NCBI GenBank assembly: GCA_964408025.1 | Contig: CAYOXX010000025.1 | Location: 1-37,098 of the forward strand | Direction of reading: 5' to 3' | From: CAYOXX01 sp964408025 | GTDB taxonomy: Bacteria; Acidobacteriota; DATKUA01 | DNA length: 37,098 bases | Shown here: positions 1 through 6,830 of the stretch, in pieces | Layout: each line of letters opens with the position of its first letter | Numbering within the stretch: the stretch's first letter is position 1 | Position numbers and translations under genes: made by a program | The notes under the pieces: generated by a model | Seen by the model: the letters and a program-made list of their open reading frames with translations, nothing else | What the model was told of the DNA's origin: nothing | Databases searched by the model: none

Positions 1-222
1 GTCCCCGCCCTTCCCCGCCGGCAGCTCGGCGCCGAAGACGGGCCGGATGCCGGCCTCCTCGCACGCCTTCTGCAGCGCCACGGCGCTGTAGAGCCCGCCC
101 GTCTCCGTCAGCGCCAGGGCCCCGATCCCGAGCCGCGCGGCCGCGGTCGCCAGCTCTTCGGGCCTGACGGCGCCGCGCAGAAACGAGTAGCAGCTATGGC
201 AGTGCAGGTGCGCGAACAGCAT
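1..222 (-). CDS. DNA polymerase III alpha-like protein (ImuC/DnaE2-type), N-terminal PHP part, truncated by window edge
   Basis: Seen: 74 codons read leftward from an ATG at 222 to the window edge without a stop. The protein opens with HLHCHSCYSFLRGA, then PEELATAAARLGI, LALTETGGLY and GIRPVFGAEL. This is the start of the PHP domain found at the N-terminus of bacterial replicative and error-prone DnaE polymerases. The SFLRGA and RPVFGAEL wording is closer to the SOS-associated ImuC/DnaE2 group than to replicative DnaE, but only about 70 residues are visible. Odd: the usual metal-binding TDH is TET here, so the PHP metal site is probably degenerate. The gene is divergent from the nuo operon. 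It could instead be a free-standing PHP protein; the rest of the gene lies outside the window. Confidence 0.75.
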   Translation of the reverse strand, partial: MLFAHLHCHSCYSFLRGAVRPEELATAAARLGIGALALTETGGLYSAVALQKACEEAGIRPVFGAELPAGKGGD

Positions 223-243
223 ACTGAACAAAATACTGAACAA
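221..243. promoter_or_regulatory. Tandem 12-bp direct repeat at the polymerase gene start (possible operator)
   Basis: Seen: ATACTGAACAA occurs at 221-231 and again at 233-243, so the period is 12 bp. The first copy overlaps the start codon of the leftward polymerase gene. Read in that gene's direction each copy contains GTTCAG. Direct GTTC repeats and GTTCAG are elements of some LexA boxes (alphaproteobacterial and myxobacterial types), and imuC/dnaE2 genes are often LexA targets. The 12-bp period does not match the 11-bp alphaproteobacterial box, so the LexA link is inference. Confidence 0.35.
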
Positions 244-284
244 GTTGTCATTAGTCAAGCCCTCCGGTGACCAGTTCCGGATCA

Positions 285-307
285 ACAGACACTGTTGCTC
301 TGTCTGT
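285..307. repeat. Inverted repeat, 7-bp perfect arms
   Basis: ACAGACA (285-291) and TGTCTGT (301-307) are perfect inverted arms around a 9-nt spacer. It lies between the two divergent genes and has no T-tract, so a protein-binding site is more likely than a terminator. The binding protein is unknown. Confidence 0.4.
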
Positions 308-310
308 AAT

Positions 311-339
311 TGGCGGGTAGGTTTAACTAATGGCGGGTA
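311..339. repeat. 9-bp direct repeat with 20-bp period
   Basis: TGGCGGGTA occurs at 311-319 and 331-339, each preceded by TAAT or TAA. The period of 20 bp is close to two helical turns, which would place two bound subunits on the same DNA face. It lies about 250 bp upstream of the proposed nuo promoter. Function unknown. Confidence 0.35.
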
Positions 340-562
340 CAGATGTAGGGCAATCCTAGCCACCTCGGCCGCCGCCACATATCGATTAGGCCGCCGGTGG
401 CGTTGGCCTGGATTCCTCCGTCCCGTGCAGAGGTCGATTAAACCACCTGGAGCTGGTCGCTACAGAAATATCGCCTATCTGTTTTCGATTCAACAGGTTA
501 CGTTCCTAGTTAGGATCGTCGGTCATCGCGTCGTGCGCCGCGGAAATCCCAGGGTTTGGTTC

Positions 563-591
563 TTGACATCGCTGCGGCCCGCTCTTAACAT
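563..591 (+). promoter_or_regulatory. Sigma-70-type promoter for the nuo operon
   Basis: A perfect -35 box TTGACA (563-568) is followed by a 17-bp spacer and the -10 box TAACAT (586-591), which matches 4 of 6 consensus positions. Transcription would start near 598, giving a leader of about 62 nt before nuoA at 660. The position, orientation and spacing fit the main promoter of the operon. Confidence 0.6.
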
Positions 592-659
592 CTGTGCTTG
601 GTCCGTGGGACAGTGATCGAATAAACTAAAAGCTCCCTGACTAGTACCGACGCGACGAT

Positions 660-1037
660 ATGACCGCTGCAACTGATTTCATCCCGATCATAATCATGCT
701 GGCCTTCGCTGTGGGCGTGGCGTTCGGCATAATAATCCTCAGCCACATCATCGGGCGGCGCAAGCCGAACCCTGTGAAGCAGGACTTCTACGAGTGCGGC
801 GTGCCGCCGCTGACCTCGCAGCGGATGCGCTTCCACGTCCGCTTCTTCATAATCGCAACGCTCTTCATCGTCTTCGATTTCGAGGGCCTCTGCCTGCTGC
901 CGTGGGCGATACGCTACCGCGCACTGCTCGACACCTACGGCTGGGCCATGCCGCTGCTCGAGGTGCTGGTGTTCCTCGGCATACTGCTGGTCGGCTTCAT
1001 CTACGTATGGCGCAAGGGGGCGCTGAAATGGGAATAG
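660..1037 (+). CDS. nuoA: NADH-quinone oxidoreductase subunit A (NuoA)
   Basis: A small membrane subunit of proton-pumping complex I, 125 aa, of usual family length. It helps to form the junction between the hydrophilic arm and the quinone site. Seen: three hydrophobic helices (about residues 8-30, 63-85 and 93-115), and the conserved loop with NPVKQDFYECGVPP, whose Cys (about residue 46) lies in the loop whose mobility is linked to the active/deactive transition in other organisms. The acidic motif in the second helix reads VFDFEGLCLLPWA. It is the first gene of the operon, and its stop overlaps the start of nuoB by 10 bp, suggesting coupled translation. The ATG at 660 has only a weak Shine-Dalgarno sequence. 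Confidence 0.95.
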   Translation: MTAATDFIPIIIMLAFAVGVAFGIIILSHIIGRRKPNPVKQDFYECGVPPLTSQRMRFHVRFFIIATLFIVFDFEGLCLLPWAIRYRALLDTYGWAMPLLEVLVFLGILLVGFIYVWRKGALKWE

Positions 1038-1531
1038 AGGAGCACCTGGGCGGCTTCATCACCACGCGGCTCAGCGCACTGGTCAACTGGGGGCGCAAGA
1101 ACAGCCTCTGGCCGATGCCGTTCGGCACCGCCTGCTGCGGCATCGAGTTCTCGGCCTACCTTTCGAACCGTTACGACGTCGCCCGCTTCGGCGCCGAGGC
1201 GATCCGCTTCAGCCCGCGCCAGGCCGACGTGATGTTCGTCGCCGGGCGGGTGCCGAACAAGCTGGTGCCGGTGCTGCTGATGACCTACGAGATGATGCCG
1301 GAGCCGAAGTGGGTGATAAGCCAGGGCGCGTGCGCCTGCAGCGGCGGCATCTTCGACACCTACGCCGTCTGCCAGGGCATCGACCACTTCCTGCCGGTCG
1401 ACGTATACATTCCCGGCTGCCCGCCGCGGCCCGAGGATCTGCTCAAGGCACTGATGATGCTGCAGGAGCAGATCAAGGGCGAGCGCCTCGACGTGGAGCC
1501 TGACCGGGAGGCGAAGTACCGCGATGCCTGA
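1028..1531 (+). CDS. nuoB: NADH-quinone oxidoreductase subunit B (NuoB), N2 cluster
   Basis: The 167-aa subunit of the connecting module that holds 4Fe-4S cluster N2, the last electron donor to quinone. Seen: the tandem Cys pair in TACCGIEF (Cys36, Cys37), Cys102 in GACACSGG and Cys131 in IPGCPPRPE, the four N2 ligands. EPKWVISQGACA is typical of the family. The ATG at 1028 is chosen because the protein then opens with MGIEEHLGGF as expected and overlaps nuoA by 10 bp; the same frame is open further upstream (to 794) but there it lies inside nuoA. The 3' end overlaps nuoC by 8 bp. Confidence 0.96.
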   Translation: MGIEEHLGGFITTRLSALVNWGRKNSLWPMPFGTACCGIEFSAYLSNRYDVARFGAEAIRFSPRQADVMFVAGRVPNKLVPVLLMTYEMMPEPKWVISQGACACSGGIFDTYAVCQGIDHFLPVDVYIPGCPPRPEDLLKALMMLQEQIKGERLDVEPDREAKYRDA

Positions 1532-2138
1532 CGCCGGCACCTGCGCCAAGTTCAACAAGCTCTCGGCCGCCGCCCGCGCCGGGCGCGAGAAAGATATAAA
1601 GTTGCAGCAGCGGGCGCTGGAGCTGCTCGAGGGTCGCTTCGGTCGCAAGATACTCGAGGCGCAGACCTTCCGCGACGACATCACCGTCACCATCGGCCCC
1701 GACCACCTGCAGGCGGTTCTGGTATTCCTGCGCGACCACAAGGAGCTGCGCTACAACCACCTCTCGTCGCTGACCGGTATCGACTACTTGCGCACCGAGA
1801 TCCCGGGGAGCTGGGGCGCCGTCCGCTTCGGCGTCGTCTACAACCTCTTCAGCATCGACAACGGCGCCAACTTTGCCGTCCGCGTCGTCGTCGGCGGGGA
1901 GGAGCCAGTGATTCCCAGCGTCTACGAGCTCTGGCACGGCGCCGACTGGCAGGAGCGGGAGATCTACGACCTGTTCGGCATCGATTTCGACGGCCACCCC
2001 GACCTGCGGCGGCTGTTCCTCTACGACGACTTCGAGGGCGAGTACCCCCTGCGCAAGGACTACCCGCTGCGCGGCAAGGGCGAGCGCGACCGCTCGTGGC
2101 TCAAGGTCCAGCGCCAGGCGCGCGGCGAGGAGAGCTGA
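1524..2138 (+). CDS. nuoC: NADH-quinone oxidoreductase subunit C (NuoC, 30-kDa)
   Basis: A hydrophilic subunit of the connecting module; it binds no cofactor and packs against NuoD. It is 204 aa and is not fused to NuoD, unlike in E. coli. Seen: the 30-kDa subunit signature with WQEREIYDLFGIDFDGHPDLRR (split here as WQEREIYDLFGI at about 144-155 and GHPDLRR just after), then YPLRKDYPL near the C-terminus. The first 35 residues are a charged, Lys/Arg-rich extension ahead of the core domain. The start overlaps the end of nuoB by 8 bp and the stop is one base from the nuoD start, so the genes are probably translationally coupled. Confidence 0.95.
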   Translation: MPDAGTCAKFNKLSAAARAGREKDIKLQQRALELLEGRFGRKILEAQTFRDDITVTIGPDHLQAVLVFLRDHKELRYNHLSSLTGIDYLRTEIPGSWGAVRFGVVYNLFSIDNGANFAVRVVVGGEEPVIPSVYELWHGADWQEREIYDLFGIDFDGHPDLRRLFLYDDFEGEYPLRKDYPLRGKGERDRSWLKVQRQARGEES

Positions 2139-2139
2139 G

Positions 2140-3351
2140 ATGGCGAGCGAGGAATTCACCTTCGAGGAGCCGTATCGCCGCAGCGAGAACTTCTTCGTCA
2201 ACTTAGGCCCGCAGCACCCGAGCGCCCACGGCACACTGCACCTGATCCTCGAGCTCGACGGCGAGACGATCCTGAGCTGCAAGCCGGAGATCGGCTACCT
2301 GCACTGCGGCTTCGAAAAGCTCGGCGAGCACCGCAGCTACAACCAGTTCACCACCGTCGTCGACCGGATGAACTACCTCAGCCCGATCAACAACGACGTC
2401 GGCTGGGCGCTGGCCTGCGAGAAGCTCTTCGACGTCGAGATCACGCCGCGCTGCGCCTACATCCGCGTCATCCTCTGCGAGCTCAGCCGCATCGCCGACC
2501 ACATGTTCGCCATGGGGATGCAGGTGGTCGACATCGGCGCCTTCTCCTGGTTCCTCTACGGCTGGCAGCACCGCGAGGAGGTCTACGACATCCTCGAGCG
2601 CTGCTGCGGCCAGCGCATGACCAACACCTACACGCGCCTCGGCGGCCTCATGCGCGACATGGACGAGACGGCCGTGGCGATGAGCCTCGATCTGGCTCGG
2701 CGCGTCCCCAAGTCGCTTGAAAACATGGAGACGCTGCTCAACCGCAACCGCATCTGGCGGGACCGCACGATAGGCGTCGGCGCCACCAGCGCCGAGACGG
2801 CGCTGAACGAGGGCACTACGGGGCCGCTGCTGCGTGCCTGCGGCGTGCCGTTCGACTTGCGCAAGGACGAGCCGTACCTGGTCTACGACGAGTTCGACTT
2901 CGACATCCCCGTAGGCGAGAACGGCGACGTCTACGACCGCTATCGGCTGCGGATGGAGGAGATGCGCCAGAGCTGCCGCATCATCGAGCAGGCGTGCCGC
3001 AAACTCCCCGAGGGCCCGATCAACACCGAGGACACCCGCCTCGTCCTGCCGCCCAAGGAGCGGCTCTACGGCAACATAGAGAACATGATCCTGCACTTCA
3101 AGCAGTTGATGACCGGCCACTGGGCGCAGCCCCCGAAGGGAGAGGTGTTCAGCCGCACCGAGGCGCCCAACGGCGAGCTCGGCTACTACATCGTAAGCGA
3201 CGGCGAGGGCAAGCCGTACCGGGTGCACGTGCGCAGCCCGTCGCTGGTGCACTTCTCGGCCATCCCGCGGCAGCTTGCGGGCCGGATGGTCAGCGACGTC
3301 CCGCCCGTCATGGGCAGCCTCAACGTCATCGCGGGGGAGCTGGACCGCTAG
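2140..3351 (+). CDS. nuoD: NADH-quinone oxidoreductase subunit D (NuoD, 49-kDa)
   Basis: The 403-aa subunit that forms most of the quinone-binding cavity together with NuoB. It is related to the large subunit of NiFe hydrogenases but lacks the metal centre. Seen: NLGPQHPSAHGTLHL near residue 22, whose His is a quinone-site ligand, then GYLHCGFEKLGEHRSYNQ, DRMNYLSPINNDVGWALA, and a C-terminal GELGYYIVSDG with SGLVH-like SPSLVHFSAIP. The length is normal. The start is one base after the nuoC stop, preceded by a GCGAGGAG purine run lying inside nuoC. A BLAST hit to another family is not expected. Confidence 0.96.
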   Translation: MASEEFTFEEPYRRSENFFVNLGPQHPSAHGTLHLILELDGETILSCKPEIGYLHCGFEKLGEHRSYNQFTTVVDRMNYLSPINNDVGWALACEKLFDVEITPRCAYIRVILCELSRIADHMFAMGMQVVDIGAFSWFLYGWQHREEVYDILERCCGQRMTNTYTRLGGLMRDMDETAVAMSLDLARRVPKSLENMETLLNRNRIWRDRTIGVGATSAETALNEGTTGPLLRACGVPFDLRKDEPYLVYDEFDFDIPVGENGDVYDRYRLRMEEMRQSCRIIEQACRKLPEGPINTEDTRLVLPPKERLYGNIENMILHFKQLMTGHWAQPPKGEVFSRTEAPNGELGYYIVSDGEGKPYRVHVRSPSLVHFSAIPRQLAGRMVSDVPPVMGSLNVIAGELDR

Positions 3352-3360
3352 GAGAACCAG

Positions 3361-3849
3361 GTGGGCACAGAGCGGAGTGAAGGCGTGCAGTTCTCGCCCA
3401 AGGCCAAGCAGACGATAAAGGAGCTGACGACGCGCTATCCCGACGCCCAGGCAGCGACGCTGCCGGCGCTCTGGCTGGCGCAGGAGGAATTCGGCACCAT
3501 CGGCCCGGAGGCCTGCGCCGCCGTGGCCGAGCTGCTCGGTCTGACGCCGGCGCACGTGCTCGGCGTCGCCAGCTTCTACACCATGTTCAAGAAGGAGCCG
3601 ACGGGCCGCTACCTGATCCAGGTCTGCTCGACGCTGAGCTGCTCGCTCATGGGCGCGCAGAGCGTCGTCGACTACCTGGAGCGCAAGCTGGATATCAAGT
3701 GTGGCGGCACCACCCCGGACGGCAAGTTCAGCCTCGTGAAGGTCGAGTGCCTTGCCAGCTGCGGCACCGCGCCGGTGATGCAGATCAACGACGATTACTA
3801 CGAGAGCCTCACCGAGGAGAAGATCGACCGCATCCTGGAGAGCCTGTGA
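3361..3849 (+). CDS. nuoE: NADH-quinone oxidoreductase subunit E (NuoE, 24-kDa)
   Basis: A subunit of the NADH dehydrogenase module that holds 2Fe-2S cluster N1a. Seen: 162 aa with the thioredoxin-like 2Fe-2S pattern Cys89-x4-Cys94 (VCSTLSC) and Cys130-x3-Cys134 (ECLASC). The start is GTG at 3361, supported by AGGAGA at 3350-3355, six bases upstream, at the end of nuoD. It is followed by nuoF after 7 bp. Presence of NuoE, NuoF and NuoG shows that this complex oxidises NADH, unlike the 11-subunit ferredoxin or F420 variants. Confidence 0.95.
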   Translation: MGTERSEGVQFSPKAKQTIKELTTRYPDAQAATLPALWLAQEEFGTIGPEACAAVAELLGLTPAHVLGVASFYTMFKKEPTGRYLIQVCSTLSCSLMGAQSVVDYLERKLDIKCGGTTPDGKFSLVKVECLASCGTAPVMQINDDYYESLTEEKIDRILESL

Positions 3850-3856
3850 GCCGCCG

Positions 3857-5173
3857 ATGAGGGAGATAATCTACGAGACCGGCTTCCTGCTCGAGCACGC
3901 CGTCCAGGAGGGCTCCGAGACCATCGAGGCCTACGAGGAGCACGGAGGCTACGGGGCTCTGCGCAAAGCGATAGGGGAGATGAAGCCGGAGGATGTGACC
4001 GCCGAGGTCAAGGAATCCGGACTGCGCGGCCGCGGCGGCGCCGGCTTCCCCGCCGGCGTCAAGTGGGGCTTCCTGCCCAAAGACAGCGACAAGCCGGTCT
4101 ACCTGCTGGTAAACGCCGACGAGAGCGAGCCGGGCACCTTCAAGGACCGCGTCTTCCTCGAGCTCGACCCGCACCTGCTGCTCGAGGGGGCGATCATCAC
4201 CGCCTACGCCATCGGCGCCCAAGTCGCCTACGTCTACATCCGCGGCGAGTTCGCCAACCAGGCCCGGAATCTCGAGCGGGCCATCGGCGAGGCGCGCGCC
4301 AGGGGCTACATAGGCGCCGACATACTCGGCAGCGGCTTCGATCTCGAGATCTACGTCCACCGCGGCGCCGGGGCCTACATCTGCGGCGAGGAGACGGGGC
4401 TGATCGAGAGCCTCGAGGGCAAGCGGGGCTTCCCACGCCTTAAGCCGCCTTACCCGGCCAGCGTCGGCGTCTTCGGCTGCCCGACCATCGTCAACAACGT
4501 CGAGACGCTTTCCAGCGTGCCCCACATCGTCGAGAAGGGGGCCAGCTGGTTCCGGGGCTACGGCACCGCGGAGAGCACAGGCACGCGAGTGTTCGGCGTC
4601 AGCGGCCACGTCAAGAGGCCCGGCATCTACGAGCTGCCGATGGGCGTGCCGCTGGTCGAGCTGCTCGAGACCTACTGCGGCGGCGTGCGCAGCGGCTACT
4701 CGCTCAAGGCCGTGGTGCCGGGCGGCAGCAGCGTCCCCGTGCTCAGGGCTGACGAGATCGACGGCGTCAACCTCGACTTCGAGAGCTGCGCCGCGGCCGG
4801 CACGATGCTCGGCAGCGGCGGCATCATCGTCATGGACGACTCGGTCTGCATGGTGGACGCCGGCCTCAACCTCGCGCGCTTCTATGCCCACGAGAGCTGC
4901 GGCCAGTGCACCCCCTGCCGCGAGGGCTGCTGGTGGATGGCCGGCATCCTGGAGCGCCTCGAGGCCGGCGAGGGCAGGGCGGAGGACGTCGACCTGCTGC
5001 TCGACATCTGCGACAACATGCTGTTCAAGACCATCTGCCCGCTGGGCGACGCGGCGGCGATGCCGATCGAGAGCTACGTCAGGAAATTCCGCTCCGAGTT
5101 CGAGCGTCACGTTGCCGAGGGCCGCTGCCCGATCGCCAAGGACAAGAGCATCAAGGTGCCGGAGAATGCCTGA
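3857..5173 (+). CDS. nuoF: NADH-quinone oxidoreductase subunit F (NuoF, 51-kDa), FMN and NADH site
   Basis: The catalytic NADH dehydrogenase subunit: it binds NADH and FMN and passes electrons to 4Fe-4S cluster N3. Seen: 438 aa; LRGRGGAGFPAGVKW (about 57-70) is the FMN/NADH loop; NADESEPGTFKDR (86-98) is the FMN-binding motif; GAGAYICGEETGLIESLEG follows near 172. Cluster ligands are Cys348, Cys351 and Cys354 (SCGQCTPCREG) and Cys394 (TICPLGD). All the key residues are present and the length is normal. Its last 8 bp overlap the start of nuoG. Confidence 0.96.
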   Translation: MREIIYETGFLLEHAVQEGSETIEAYEEHGGYGALRKAIGEMKPEDVTAEVKESGLRGRGGAGFPAGVKWGFLPKDSDKPVYLLVNADESEPGTFKDRVFLELDPHLLLEGAIITAYAIGAQVAYVYIRGEFANQARNLERAIGEARARGYIGADILGSGFDLEIYVHRGAGAYICGEETGLIESLEGKRGFPRLKPPYPASVGVFGCPTIVNNVETLSSVPHIVEKGASWFRGYGTAESTGTRVFGVSGHVKRPGIYELPMGVPLVELLETYCGGVRSGYSLKAVVPGGSSVPVLRADEIDGVNLDFESCAAAGTMLGSGGIIVMDDSVCMVDAGLNLARFYAHESCGQCTPCREGCWWMAGILERLEAGEGRAEDVDLLLDICDNMLFKTICPLGDAAAMPIESYVRKFRSEFERHVAEGRCPIAKDKSIKVPENA

Positions 5174-6758
5174 GAAGGTGACGATCACGGTCGACGGCCG
5201 CGAGCTCAGCGTCGACGCCGGGCAGACGATCCTGCGCGCCGCGCTGGACAACGGCATCGATATTCCGCACTTCTGCTATCACCCGGCCCTGAGCATCGCC
5301 GGCAACTGCCGCATCTGCGTCGTCGAGATCGAGGGCGCGCCCAAGCTGCAGACCAGCTGCAGCGAGCTGGTGCGCGACGGCATGGTGGTGCACACCGAGA
5401 GCAAGGCGGTGCTGCGCGCGCGGGCAGCGGTGCTCGAGTTTCTGCTCATCAACCACCCGCTCGACTGCTCGGTCTGCGACAAGAGCGGCGAGTGCCTGCT
5501 GCAGGACTACACCTACGAGCACCGCAGGTTCCCCGGCAGCCCCTATATCGATAGCCGCATGGAGCTGCCCAAGATCGTTCCGGCCACCAAGGAGCTGGGC
5601 TCCAAGATCTGGATCTGGGCCAACCGCTGCATCCACTGCAGCCGCTGCGTGCGCTTCTGCGACGAGATAGCCGGCACCGGCGAGCTGACCTTCGTCAACC
5701 GCGGCGCCCACGCCGAGATCGATTGCCACCCCGGGCGGCCGCTCGACAACAGCATCGCCCTCAACGTGGTCGACCTCTGCCCGGTTGGCGCCCTGCTGGA
5801 CAAGGAGTTCCTCTACAAGAGCCGCGTCTGGTTTCTCGACGGCCGCGACAGCATCTGCCCGCACTGCTCGGCAGGCTGCAACATCCGCATCGAGAGCAGC
5901 AGTAACCGGATCAAGCGGATCAGGCCGCGGCCCAACAGCCAGGTCAACTCCTACTGGATATGTGATTTCGGTCGGCACAACTTCGACTACTTTGATCGCG
6001 ACGACCGCATCGCGAGACCGGAGCTGCGCCGCAACGGCGGTCTCGAGGAGGCCCCACGCCTGGAGGCGCTGGAGCGGATAGCCGAGCGGCTGCGCGCGCT
6101 GCCCGGGGGCAAGCTGGCCGGTATCGGCAGCGCCCAGAGCACCTGCGAGGACAACTACGCCCTGCGACTGCTGGTCGAGCAGCTCGGCGGCACGACGTTC
6201 GCCCTGCGCGAGACGCGCCGGGGGAGCGCCGAGAAGTTCCCCGCCTTCGAGATCGAGGCCGAGAAGGCCCCCAACGTCCGCGGCGCGCTCGCCGCACTCG
6301 GTCTCGAGAGGCTCGGCACCGACGAACTCTGCCTACAGATCGAGGCCGGCGAGATCGCCGGCGCCGTGGCGCTGGGCAACGAACTCGACGTGCCGCTGGG
6401 CGGGCGCGAGCGGGCGGCGCTGGGCAAGCTCGAGTTCCTGCTGGTGATCGACTCCTGGCGCTCCGACCTCGCCGAGGCGGCACACGCCCTGCTGCCGGCA
6501 GCCAACTTCAGCGAGAAGGACGGCACCTTCGTCAACTCCGCCGGCCGAGTGCAGCGGATCCACCAGTGCCTCGTCCCTGAGGGCGGACAAGCCGCCAGCG
6601 AGTGGATCTGGCTCAAGCGGATCAGCGACGCCCTCGGCGGCGACTGGGACTTCGACGGCCCCGCCGGGCTCTTCGACCTGCTGGCCGCGAGCAACGGCGC
6701 CTTTGCCGGCATCTCTTACGAGTCCCTCGGCGAGCTGGGCCAGCCGATGAAGGGCTAG
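5166..6758 (+). CDS. nuoG: NADH-quinone oxidoreductase subunit G (NuoG), multi-cluster electron wire
   Basis: Carries electrons from NuoF toward NuoI. Seen: 530 aa, shorter than the roughly 900 aa of E. coli NuoG. Ligands are Cys37/48/51/65 for 2Fe-2S N1b, His97-Cys101-Cys104-Cys110 for N5, Cys155/158/161/205 for N4, and Cys231-x2-Cys234-x3-Cys238-x27-Cys266. The last is the extra 4Fe-4S cluster N7, absent from mitochondrial enzymes. The molybdopterin-type domain after it is shortened but keeps ANFSEKDGTFVNSAGRVQ. The ATG at 5166 overlaps the nuoF stop and precedes the ferredoxin-like domain; the frame stays open upstream inside nuoF, so the start was chosen by homology. Confidence 0.95.
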   Translation: MPEKVTITVDGRELSVDAGQTILRAALDNGIDIPHFCYHPALSIAGNCRICVVEIEGAPKLQTSCSELVRDGMVVHTESKAVLRARAAVLEFLLINHPLDCSVCDKSGECLLQDYTYEHRRFPGSPYIDSRMELPKIVPATKELGSKIWIWANRCIHCSRCVRFCDEIAGTGELTFVNRGAHAEIDCHPGRPLDNSIALNVVDLCPVGALLDKEFLYKSRVWFLDGRDSICPHCSAGCNIRIESSSNRIKRIRPRPNSQVNSYWICDFGRHNFDYFDRDDRIARPELRRNGGLEEAPRLEALERIAERLRALPGGKLAGIGSAQSTCEDNYALRLLVEQLGGTTFALRETRRGSAEKFPAFEIEAEKAPNVRGALAALGLERLGTDELCLQIEAGEIAGAVALGNELDVPLGGRERAALGKLEFLLVIDSWRSDLAEAAHALLPAANFSEKDGTFVNSAGRVQRIHQCLVPEGGQAASEWIWLKRISDALGGDWDFDGPAGLFDLLAASNGAFAGISYESLGELGQPMKG

Positions 6759-6830
6759 CCGGGAGTTGGGCGTAGGGAGCAAAAAAGAGGAGAATAAGGG
6801 CCGTGGCGGCGATCTGCCGCGGTTGGGAGA

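Larger units (their letters stand above)
223..659. other. Divergent intergenic region between polymerase gene and nuoA
   Basis: This 437-bp stretch separates two divergent genes and I see no convincing gene in it. It has lower GC than its neighbours. It holds a 7-bp palindrome (285-307), a 9-bp direct repeat with 20-bp period (311-339) and a sigma-70-like promoter facing nuoA (563-591). One open frame (245-616) crosses it, but its product is rich in Arg, Cys and Trp, resembles no family I know, and lacks a ribosome binding site. Confidence 0.6.

Noticed and set aside
245..616. 123-codon open frame in the gap before nuoA
   Set aside because: No ribosome site, unnatural composition (many Arg, Cys, Trp), crosses the proposed nuo promoter, no family resemblance.
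794..1027. Upstream extension of the nuoB frame
   Set aside because: Lies inside nuoA; the product is Arg-rich and unlike NuoB. The ATG at 1028 gives a normal NuoB.
2203..3555. Long antisense open frame over nuoD/nuoE, and many similar ones across the nuo genes and glycosyltransferase genes
   Set aside because: High-GC shadow frames opposite well-identified genes; His/Ala/Arg/Val-rich products with no family resemblance.
4884..5165. Upstream extension of the nuoG frame
   Set aside because: Overlaps nuoF fully; Ala/Arg/Ser-rich shadow. The ferredoxin domain begins right after 5166.
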